Of a stretch of DNA of 64,000 nucleotides, positions 31,870-40,755 are shown piece by piece. Every line of letters starts with the position of its first letter. Within the stretch, counting starts at the first letter, position 1. Where the stretch lies: contig WSYJ01000060.1 of assembly GCA_020186115.1 (NCBI GenBank), positions 2,790,001 through 2,854,000 on the forward strand, in the 5' to 3' direction. A model generated the notes under the pieces. It had not been told where the DNA came from. It saw only the letters and a list, made by a program, of their open reading frames with translations, and searched no databases. Both the position numbers and the translations under genes were made by a program. The DNA is from Histomonas meleagridis (Eukaryota > Parabasalia > Tritrichomonadida > Dientamoebidae).

Positions 31870-32870
31870 ACATGTAAACATCACATGCAACCACATGTAC
31901 ACATTCAGCACAAAATTTTTAACTTCATCATTGTAAATTTAACAATCACCAGTAATGCAATACCATTAACCTAAAGCGCTCTCATTTGAGTATTGATTCG
32001 GATCTTTTAATATATTAAAAGATGGCATGTGTTATCAACAACTTGATATAATTTTTATTTGTAATGGATGGGGAAAAAATGTTTTAGACATATCCTATTA
32101 ATTTTTGGGAATATATCAATTAGAACTTATTCCCTGAATAAGGATGTCAATTCCCAAAAAGGAACCTAACTCCCAATTTTTTTCATATAATTTTAACAGA
32201 CATATATAGGACATGAAATCTATATTTTAATTTCATCAAAAAATTTATCGTTTGATTATGTAATGAAAATTTCACATATCCCTTTGTGATACACAATTTT
32301 TTTCTGATTAATAAACATCTTATTTCGATTTTATAATATATATTAAATATAGGAAAACCTTATTATAAATATATATTTATCCATTCTTAATGCACACCAC
32401 GATTTTGGTGTCCGGTACTGTAATATCCAAAAAGTTAAATATTTGATCAAATTATATTCAAAAAGTTTTAAACTGCATGTACACATGAAGATGCATACGA
32501 AAAGTAAAAATCTAAAAATTGATTAGGTAGTTTTTTAAATTTTTAAATATAATAATGACTACTTTACGTATATAAGGAATATTTGAACTAAAATACCGAA
32601 TATACTGCTCAATCTATAAAACTCAATCTTTATCAGTTATTTTTCCTGATGTACACTTTTGAATTTTACCTAATTTTAATACCACAATCAAATTCTAATC
32701 ATCCTATTACACTTTCCTTTGTGATCTTGGTATAATATTGGAATTTACCAAAATAAACATGAATTTTTTGGGAATAACTTGTTCGGTTTATGGAATTTTT
32801 TTGATTAATATCTACTTTTATGAGAGAACATTCAATAAGAAATCTGTTGCACGAGGAAATCCGTATGACT
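31870..32870. other. Gene-poor AT-rich stretch
   Basis: No ORF with coding character. Contains short repeated GGGAATAT / TTCCCAAAAAGG motifs around 32100-32170. Borders the integrase element. Confidence 0.45.
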
Positions 32871-32877
32871 TCACTTT

Positions 32878-33086
32878 CCCCACTTTTTGAATGAACTCAT
32901 AGAATATATTGTATAAGCTAATACAAAAAGTGGATTTAACAATGATCGAAACAATTTTTTGTATGACATCTATCAAAAAGTGGGTAATTAAATAAATATA
33001 AGAATTTTATGTATGAGATTTAACAAAAAGTGGGTCATAAAATAAATATAAGAATTTTTTGTATGAGCTCAGTCAAAAAGTGGGCG
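32878..33086. repeat. 50-bp tandem repeats plus inverted copy (CAAAAAGTGG element end)
   Basis: Units beginning GTATRA at 32911, 32961, 33011 and 33061 recur every 50 bp, each with a CAAAAAGTGG core 13-15 bp in. An inverted copy (CCCACTTTTTGAATGAACTC) sits at 32878-32902. This is the pattern of sub-terminal transposase-binding repeats flanking the integrase gene. Confidence 0.75.
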
Positions 33087-33116
33087 TGGCTTTTTCATAG
33101 GTTTACCTCACATTTG

Positions 33117-34022
33117 ATGATACGAAGACCTCAAGATCCAAGAGATGGAATCGATTTAGCTGCATTTCGGCAGTCAGTTCAGGAACAAAAAGCCGAAGAA
33201 ACAATGAGAACATTTTTTATGGGTCGCAAACAATTCAAGGCTATTTGTCAATTGGAAGGAATTGACATTAGGGCACGGGGAGGACCTACGAAGGAAACCT
33301 CGCTAGCTACTCTTCAGATTAGTCAGGACTACAGGGCCAAGTTCAATGTTGGTTATCAAAGGGCTGCAGAGGCTGCTATTAGAAAAGGCGTATTCACAAT
33401 CGAATAAAAGATGAAAAGAGCTTTCATGGAACAAAAACTGTTTTGCTTCGCCAAACCAAAGAAGAAGCCCAATCCACACCCCCATCTGTTTGTTGCACGT
33501 TATGCTGGGCAACTTTGGCACGCCGATATTCATTATGTCACAATTGATGAAGCTCAGTACTACCTCCTAGGTTTCATTGATGATCGTTCACGCTTACTTT
33601 TGCACTATGAGGTACTTCCAATGAAAACCTCTGATCTCTGCGGTATGGTATTGATACGAGCACTGAACAAGGTACCAATTCGACCAAAGATGCTGACGAT
33701 TGACAATGGAGGAAAGTTCGTGGGAGAATCATTTCAGCAAGTTCTTTCATCATACCAAATCGAACAATTTCGTACCCATCCAAATACCCCACAGCAAAAT
33801 GGGAAGATCGAAAGATTTTGGCTTACGATTGAACGAGCTAAAGGTCCAAATGTTCCTTGGAGCCTTCTGAAAATAAGCGAACTCGTTTATGTATATAATA
33901 ACTTTTGGCCTCATCGCAGTTTAAAAATATTAACTCATCAAAAGACCACTCCATGTGAAGCATTGAATAGCATGGTTAAATATTCAGGTCAACAAGACGC
34001 TGATATTGAGATGATTAAATAA
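33117..34022 (+). pseudogene. DDE integrase/transposase (rve fold) with one in-frame TAA
   Basis: An upstream frame opens only with a GTG inside the repeat array; the first plausible ATG is 33117 (MIRRPQDPRDGIDLAAF). The N-terminal part has a helix-turn-helix-like segment (GRKQFKAICQLEGIDIRARG). TAA at 33405-33407 interrupts; the same frame continues with the rve core. The catalytic triad is D of WHADIHY, D of LTIDNGGKF and E of QNGKIERFW, with the canonical D-x35-E spacing. It then ends EALNSMVKYSG. Such integrases occur in Mavericks and other trichomonad DNA elements. Base composition is clearly richer in GC than its surroundings. It may be the left-end integrase of the neighbouring Maverick remnant or a separate transposon; the flanking repeats favour a unit of its own. 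Confidence 0.8.
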
Positions 34023-34544
34023 TTACATCTCATATAATTTAATTTTTTTACGAATGATAATATCGTATATTTTAAGCTCAGTATCAATATGCCCAATGAT
34101 TGCTTGATTTCTAGGTTTGAGTTCGGCTTATCGTATCTGTGTTGCTTGCACTTCGAGATATATATTAATGTCGTCACATGAAAACGGGCCGATACCACTT
34201 TTTGAGTAGCCTCAAAAAGTGGCATCGGCTGTACTTTTGGGGTACCCTGTTTATCTGAAAATTTGAATGAGCATTCAATTTTGAGATAACACGAAACTTT
34301 TTGAGAGGAACGATAGCACTTTTCACGCCACTTTTCACATAAACCCATCAAAAACCTCGTATAACCAACACGAATTGTCCCCGGTTATGTTCGGTCGGAC
34401 AAATATCCTATTCAATTTATCTTTGGTCGGAGGTTAGTTATCAAAAAGTGACGGGTATTGTTTGGTCGCATGGCAAACTTATTTCAATACACCAATGGTC
34501 AGTATACACAATTATAAGAATGTCACATCATCACTTCACTCTGT
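34023..34544. other. Right flank of the integrase element
   Basis: No gene. Carries several further CACTTTTT/AAAAAGTG motifs (34196-34221, 34317-34340, 34443-34450) that mirror the left flank. Confidence 0.5.
34188..34229. repeat. 19-bp inverted repeat built on CCACTTTTTGAG
   Basis: 34188-34206 and 34211-34229 are reverse complements with one mismatch around a 4-nt loop. The core equals the motif repeated upstream of the integrase. Confidence 0.85.
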
Positions 34545-35019
34545 ATGAATACAGATTACTATTCAGTTACAAAACTTGCAGATTTTATGAAAGAAAAAGA
34601 TCCAGATGCTACAGCGGTTGCTTTATTTTTTGAACCCAAAGATGACAAACTTGGTAATTTTAACAATTTTATAATCAAGCCAATTGGCATGATCATCAAA
34701 CATAGAAATTTCCAAGATTTTTTATTTTGTTCATGAAGAGTTGATCGAATTCTTCAAACAAAGAAATATCAAAGTTTCAGTACCAATAACTGATAACAAA
34801 AAGCCACCACTTACTAATAATATTCATTATTTAGAGATTCATTTAACTCTATTAGAGAGTAATTTTTGGAAGATGGTATCATGCATTTCTATATGAATCA
34901 ACGAACACTGAAGTTAATAATATACTCATTTCAAATAAAATACCTGATAATAATGAATTCCAAACAGTATTTGACATGAATTCAATCGATCCTGATAATT
35001 TTAAAGCTCTAGTTTGAAT
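34545..35019 (+). pseudogene. Degenerate Maverick-region ORF, unrecognised
   Basis: The ATG at 34545 starts MNTDYYSVTKLADFMKEKDP and continues about 60 codons. It is then continued in a second frame after a T-run (VHEELIEFFKQRNIKVSVPI) and a third (WYHAFLYESTNTEVNNILIS) to TGA at about 35019. Three clean coding-like pieces in order, with two frameshifts, indicate a decayed gene of about 155 residues. No family recognised. Confidence 0.4.
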
Positions 35020-35047
35020 AAAAAACAATAATCACTTCATTTTTTTA

Positions 35048-35266
35048 ATGTCTGAGGATGAATTTCTTTTTACATTCGATTTCTATAATGATTATTTTAA
35101 TAATTTTGACACTTCATCTAATGACATTGTGCAAAGCAATACGAAAAAGACAATTTATGTTACTAATGTTTTTTCTTCATTATGGTCAGTAGAACAAAAT
35201 GTTAATAAATTAAATAAACAAATAAATAATGTTTATTTTATTTATTTTCTTTTTCATAAGGTATAA
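35048..35266 (+). CDS. Small acidic ORF in the Maverick region, doubtful
   Basis: 72 codons from the ATG at 35048 (MSEDEFLFTFDFYNDYFNNF). Its 3' end overlaps the opposite-strand ORF 35238-35444. No homology recognised; could be chance. Confidence 0.2.
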   Translation: MSEDEFLFTFDFYNDYFNNFDTSSNDIVQSNTKKTIYVTNVFSSLWSVEQNVNKLNKQINNVYFIYFLFHKV

Positions 35267-35444
35267 CATATATTTCACTATTTTGTCTTAAAGCTGAAAA
35301 TGGTATTGGTTTCTCAAATATAATTGCATTCGTAAATGATACTCTTCTCTATTTTACTATATCTTTTAAATTTGTAATTTCAGGAATATCTAACCTATTT
35401 TTGTTGTAATAGGTTTCTATAACCTCAGGTTTATAATTCGACAT
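35238..35444 (-). pseudogene. Small Maverick-region ORF with in-frame TAG
   Basis: 69 codons from the ATG at 35444 (MSNYKPEVIETYYNKNRLDI) to a TAA at 35238-35240, with one TAG at codon 32. Both halves look coding (FTNAIIFEKPIPFSALRQNS, then EIYVIPYEKEN). Lies on the same strand as the two small amphipathic proteins, possibly one minus-strand cluster of virion genes. Function unknown. Confidence 0.35.
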
Positions 35445-35479
35445 TTATAAAAATGATTTAAATTTTATTAAATTACAAT

Positions 35480-35568
35480 GAATTTTTGAAACTAAACTAT
35501 GACAAATGGGACGCAGGCGTCCTTAAAGGACGCCTGGGATTTGGCATAGTTTAGTTTCAAAAAAATTC
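35480..35568. repeat. Long GC-centred hairpin in the Maverick region
   Basis: Arms TTTTTGAAACTAAACTATG and its complement flank an inner perfect palindrome CAGGCGTCCTT-A-AAGGACGCCTG (35514-35536). The only interruption is a short asymmetric bulge in the left arm. It sits between the 5' end of one minus-strand ORF and the 3' end of the next. Confidence 0.9.
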
Positions 35569-35595
35569 AAAACAATATATATAAATAATATTTTA

Positions 35596-35865
35596 TTATT
35601 TCTTTTGACCAACTAGTGCATTTGCTACACCATCTATAACAGGTGAGAATTTATCTGCTATTTTAATTCCTTTTGCAATAGCACCTGCAAGACCAGGTTA
35701 ATTTTCAATTCCAGGTATTTTACCTACTGTATTTACAACAGGTTTAGCTACTTTATTCCATACATTACCAATAAATCTTCCGACTGGTTTAATAATTTTA
35801 TTTTTAATCCAAGCACCAGCTTTTTTAAATCCATTTTTAATTTTGTTCCAAAGACTTCACGCCAT
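35596..35865 (-). pseudogene. Amphipathic virion-type small protein, two in-frame stops
   Basis: 90 codons from the ATG at 35865, with TGA at codon 3 and TAA at codon 56. The readable parts are strongly basic and amphipathic (LWNKIKNGFKKAGAWIKNKI; KPVVNTVGKIPGIEN), then a Gly/Ala-rich hydrophobic stretch. Its start is clearly paralogous to the ORF at 35896-36168. Small basic amphipathic proteins beside a Polinton capsid gene suggest a membrane-active or capsid-lining minor virion protein; this is inference. Confidence 0.4.
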
Positions 35866-35895
35866 AAATAATAATAAAAATAAATAATTATTTCT

Positions 35896-36196
35896 TTATT
35901 TATAATATGCAGGATGTAAATTAGACAGGATCTTATCATTTGCTTCCATACCTACTGGTTTGAATATAGGAGCTATTCTATCACCTACTTCAAATATTTT
36001 ATCTACAGGTAATTTCTTTAAAGGTCCTATCTTTTTAATATCTTCTTTATGTTGTTTTGCAAATTCATAACCTTTTGCAATATGAGGACTAATTTTTGCG
36101 AATCCTTCTTTCACTTTTTTAAGTAAAAGTCCTATTTTCTTTATACCGTTTTTAAATTTATTCCACAACCCCCAAATTATGAAAAATATTTTTCAT
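35896..36196 (-). pseudogene. Amphipathic virion-type small protein, frameshift in a G-run
   Basis: An open frame of 90 codons ends at 35896 and starts with a TTG (LWNKFKNGIKKIG, then KKLPVDKIFEVGDRI, NDKILSNLHPAYYK). The only ATG nearby, at 36196 (MKNIFHNLG), is one base out of frame across a G5 run. It lies 8 bp from the divergent capsid-gene ATG at 36205. With one G fewer the product would be about 100 residues and paralogous to 35596-35865. Probable minor virion protein of the Maverick. Confidence 0.45.
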
Positions 36197-36204
36197 TTTT
36201 ATTA

Positions 36205-37830
36205 ATGTATTATAATAATACCCAATCTAAAAATGAACAAAATGATCAAGGTAATGTTGGAGCTTATTTTAATCGTCTTAAAGATTTAATTGCTAAAAAT
36301 GATGGTACTCGTTCTTTTATTTTAAGAACTGAAGATTGTCATGATCAAAATGCACATTTTAATCAATCACAAGAAACTAGATTAAGAATTACTCATGGTG
36401 ATCATATGATTTCACAAATAACTGAAGGTTTTATTAATTTTAAACTTAGAATAACTGTACAATTATCAAAAGCTATTTCATCTGGTAATTTACAAGATCC
36501 TGAAAATTTAGTTAAAATATGTATAGGTTTTAAGAGTTCTAATCAATTATTAGATCAATTACAAATTATGTCTAATAATATTTCTACTGGTTATCAACAA
36601 AATGAATGTTGTCGAGAAGGTTATTGTTATTCTACAATTAAACCCTATGCTGAAAAGAAAACTAGGAAATATACACATTCTTTATATGAAAATGTTTCAG
36701 AATATTCTCAATCTGTTTGTGGTACTTATGTTGATTTAAATACAATTGCAGATGGAAATAAACATGATATCGAATTTGAAATGAATCTTCCATTTGAAGA
36801 TATATTAGCTTTACAAGCATTTGATTTATATCCAAATAGATTAGTTGGTGATATTGAATTAAAGTTTTATGTTAAACAAAATGGTTTAGTTTGGTGTCAA
36901 GTAGATCCACGTAAAATTAAAGAAGTTAAAGAATTTTTAGAAGATTCTTCTATTAATGCTACATTTAATAATTTACCTTTATTTACTCATGGTTTTACTC
37001 AAATTGGTAATTCTGCTAATATAACTACTACATTTAAATGTGATACTGAAACTAATCATACTATTGATACTGCAACTGAGAATGTTTCTTTATATTGTAC
37101 AGGTTTAACAGTAGTTTCATGTAAATCTAATATGTTTGGATTTGGAGTTAAAGAAGAAACTTTAAATAAAATAGCTCAAATACTTCAACAACCTGGAGGT
37201 TTAGTAATTCCTTCACAACAATTAGATTATAATGCATTTGCTTTAGCTGCTACAGAATCTGGTATACAGTCTACTATTAATATGCCTTTATTTAATGTTA
37301 CAACTATTACAGTTGTATTTCCAAAACATGCTAATGATTATACTTGTTTTGATAATCCTATTTATAATAATGTACAATTAACTATTGCAGGTCAAAATTA
37401 TCCTGATGAACCAGTAAGTACTTTAGGTGCTAGATTTTTACAATATCAATTAGTTGCTTCTGATTTAGATGGTGGTATACAATGTACTAAAGAATTTGAA
37501 GATTCTTTAACTATGGATAGGAATGCTTCAAATGGTACAAGATATAATAATACATTAAGTGATGCTACTTCATTTATGCTTAATATACAATGTGAACGTT
37601 CACGTGGTGGTTACGTATTTGATGGTTTAGATTCTAATGGACAAAATATACCAATACAAATTAAAGGTCAACCTATTTATACACAAGCTAATGATACATA
37701 TTATAATGTTGATGATGCTGGAAATCATCCACCACCACCACAATTATTCATTTGTCGTGATACTTATTTTACATTAGATTTACACAATGGTTTGAAATAC
37801 CATGCTAATGGTACACCAGACGGTTATTAA
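36205..37830 (+). CDS. Maverick/Polinton major capsid-like protein (double jelly-roll)
   Basis: 541 residues, intact from ATG to TAA. It is beta-rich throughout, with polar loops, few helices, no signal peptide and no membrane segment. The N-terminal part (FINFKLRITVQLS; KICIGFKSSNQLLDQLQIMS) and C-terminal part (MPLFNVTTITVVFPKHAND, NVQLTIAGQNYPDEPVSTLG, RFLQYQLVASDLDGG) fit the two jelly-rolls and the conserved Y-P-x-x-P-x-x-T-x-G-x-x-F region of Polinton capsid proteins; length is typical. Maverick elements are abundant in trichomonads. It forms a divergent pair with the small amphipathic protein. It is the only unbroken gene of this element. Confidence 0.65.
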   Translation: MYYNNTQSKNEQNDQGNVGAYFNRLKDLIAKNDGTRSFILRTEDCHDQNAHFNQSQETRLRITHGDHMISQITEGFINFKLRITVQLSKAISSGNLQDPENLVKICIGFKSSNQLLDQLQIMSNNISTGYQQNECCREGYCYSTIKPYAEKKTRKYTHSLYENVSEYSQSVCGTYVDLNTIADGNKHDIEFEMNLPFEDILALQAFDLYPNRLVGDIELKFYVKQNGLVWCQVDPRKIKEVKEFLEDSSINATFNNLPLFTHGFTQIGNSANITTTFKCDTETNHTIDTATENVSLYCTGLTVVSCKSNMFGFGVKEETLNKIAQILQQPGGLVIPSQQLDYNAFALAATESGIQSTINMPLFNVTTITVVFPKHANDYTCFDNPIYNNVQLTIAGQNYPDEPVSTLGARFLQYQLVASDLDGGIQCTKEFEDSLTMDRNASNGTRYNNTLSDATSFMLNIQCERSRGGYVFDGLDSNGQNIPIQIKGQPIYTQANDTYYNVDDAGNHPPPPQLFICRDTYFTLDLHNGLKYHANGTPDGY

Positions 37831-37997
37831 ATAAACATTTATATTTATAAAATATTATCAAATTTTGACTAAAACCTCTGTGGCAAACTTATTTGATATA
37901 ATTTAATCCTTAAAATATTATCAAAATTGACTTAAACATTTTTCACAGAATATTTTGATATAATGTTAGACAGTTATTTTTTCACTTCATTTTATAA

Positions 37998-40358
37998 ATG
38001 GAGACTGACTTCAAATCTAAAACAGGGTACAAAGAACCCTCAAAAATTCAACCCGGTAAGGTTTCAAGAACAGAAACCAAAAATCAAACAAATGATCAAA
38101 AAACTTATTATGATTTAATTTTTTATTTAAATGAAGATAAAAATAATTTATATGATATTCATCTTTCTGATATTTTATTCGAAAAAGAAAAAACATTTAT
38201 TTTTAAAAATTCTCATTATGAAAAAATTATAAATCAAGAAGAAAATAATAAATATTTCCCTTCCTTAAGACGACAATCAAATAGTACAAATTTCATATTA
38301 CAATTCCAAATAGATATAAATCAATTATTGAAAAAACATTATCAAATTTTATTTCATCAACAATTATTAATTAATTATGTAAAAAATTATTATCCCAATT
38401 ATATTTATAATATTGTTAATGGGATTGGGAAAGATTTTAGAATTGCTTTATTTATTGTTAATTATTTTGATGAATAATCAGAGAAAGATAAAATATATTT
38501 GATTAATATTTTAATTGAATGGTGTAGACATTACATTGATAAGAAAATAATATTTAACGATACTCCTTCTAAAAATGTATTTTTAACAGTATTGGATTGT
38601 TATTTATCTATAATATTTTTAGTTAATAAACAAATTTATTTCAATTCAGAAGATGAAAATCAATATGATTTATTAAACCCAATGGAAACACGTATCGGGA
38701 TATTAAAACAAGATTATCCTGAAGTATATTTCAAAATAACAATAATCCCAAATCGTAAAATTATGAAAAATTATAATAAAAAAATATATAAAACAAATAA
38801 ACATTTACAAATGTTTATAAATATAAAAGAGCGAAAAAATAAAGAAAAAAATAATAAAATCAAAAAAGAGATTACAATATTCAAATATAATCTAATTAAT
38901 TATAAGTATGTTAGAAGATATGATAATGGATATATAGAAAAAGGTATAACAAATATCGATTATGAACACAAAGATTTTATGCTCAAATTAAAAGAATCAT
39001 TAGAAGATTCAAAATATATTGGTTATTTAACTGACCAAGAAATGTTAAAAGAACAATATTTACCTGATCAAAACAAATTAATAATACCTGAAAATGAAAG
39101 ATTATTTATAGGTTTTAATATTTATAAGAAAAATGAAGAAAAAGAGTATGATTATTTAGATTTTATTCGAAATGATAATAATAAAATTAATGGATTTCTT
39201 AATTTAAATTTCGTTGATGCCAAGAAAAATTATCCATTTTATATTTTTGATATATTTAATAATATAACATATGATTATAGATTGACTTTGTTTTATTTGA
39301 ATTTTTACCTTAAAACTTTAAATGGGTATGATAAGAATTATTTAATTTCATTATTTCAAGATTGGTTTAATTATTACTTAGGGTATATGAAAGAAGAACC
39401 TTCAATTAAAATAATTCTAAATTTTGATAAAAATAAACAAGATGATGAAGATATTCCTGATGAATTAAAAGAATTATATTATGATACAGATGCATTATTT
39501 GTCCATATTTTTAAAATTTTTTTATTTTTATATTATAAATGTACAATTGAAGCAGAACAAAAAATTGATTCTAAATTATTTAAAATTAATAAAGATTATT
39601 ATTATGATCCAAATAAAAATAAAATAATTATTAAACAACCTTCAGTAATGCCTAAAATAATTATTACTAGAAATAAATATACAAAGATTCAATATAATTT
39701 AAAATTTGTTTTATATAACACGAATGATAAAAATTATTTTATTCAAAATTTATTAACAAATACTATTTATTCAAATTATTTAGAAATTATTCCAGAATTT
39801 AGTCCTCAATTATTAGAAGGCTATAATGAAAGATATTTTATGATTAATATTGAAAATTATGATATTCAAAGTTTATTTGAAATGAATAAAGAGTATTTGG
39901 AAAATAATAAAGAAATTAATAAATGGCTACCAAAAAATATCCCAGAACATCTAAAATTAATATTTAATGGCATATCTATGTCATGGGAAAATGCCATATT
40001 CTTTATTAATTTCTTTAAAAATTTAATTCAAGATGATAAAAATAAATTAATATTATTATATCAATATTGGGTCCAATTCTTTACAGAAGAATTAAATTCA
40101 CCAGAAAAACTTAATAATCTATATCATTCACATTCAAAAACTCGAAGATTTTTAACTATTAAACATTTATTTGAATTACATCAAGGACCAGAAAAAAAAT
40201 ATTTTAATAAAATATTCCTAATTAATAATGAAGTTAAATTAACCTTTGGTAATAAACCAATTGATACTTGGGAAAATATCCCTAATTTAATCGTAAGTTC
40301 TTCAATAGAAGATAATAAAGGAGGGGATAAATTAGAAGAGGAGGAAATAGATCTATAG
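37998..40358 (+). pseudogene. Repetitive 787-codon ORF downstream of the capsid gene, one in-frame TAA
   Basis: The ATG at 37998 opens 159 codons to TAA at 38475-38477; the same frame then runs without another stop to 40358. The protein has at least three long repeats. Each contains a segment like N-Y/F-F...K/D-K-x-x-L-I-x-L-x-x-x-W (RIALFIVNYFDE; LTLFYLNFYLKTLNGYDKNY; NAIFFINFFKNLIQDDKNKL). Aligning the repeats places the TAA opposite a Leu codon, so TTA to TAA explains it. Very rich in K, N, I, Y; the C-terminal end is acidic. No family recognised; probably an element-encoded gene because it abuts the capsid gene on the same strand. Confidence 0.5.
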
Positions 40359-40755
40359 TTCGATGCGTAAATGAAATTGATTACAAGGAGATACCTAAGC
40401 TCAAGCTGACTTGGAGTCCTTAATGTTCCTAAGAGGAGAGGCGCTAGTTCCCACCAATTTCCGAAGATCAATTTGTTTTGACCATTTTTGTCTTACTACA
40501 TACTTTTTGATCATAAAATAATTAATGCACTTCAAAAATCAAAAACCAGAAAAGACAACGAATATCTTGTTAAACAACTTTCAGAATTTTTTACAAAAAA
40601 ATTGAAAAACTATTAATTATTCAATAAATTTAGCAATTAAAAGATAATTATATATATATATATATATATATATTAAAATAGCAAACTTCATAAAAAGCTT
40701 TTTTATCATCACATAAAAAATGTTGATATGTGTTTTAATTAACATAACATGAAGA
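40359..40755. other. Right border region of the Maverick fragment with TA microsatellite
   Basis: Holds a short coding remnant at about 40510-40613 (INALQKSKTRKDNEYLVKQL, then SEFFTKKLKNY and TAA) of unknown origin, and a (TA)13 run at about 40648-40674. No terminal inverted repeat matching the left side was found. Confidence 0.45.

Noticed and set aside
40648-40674. TA microsatellite as an element terminus or origin
   Set aside because: Simple (TA)n runs are expected in such AT-rich DNA and nothing else ties it to a function.
33000-40700. A complete Maverick with terminal inverted repeats
   Set aside because: No matching long terminal repeats, DNA polymerase B, packaging ATPase or protease were seen; only a fragment can be supported.
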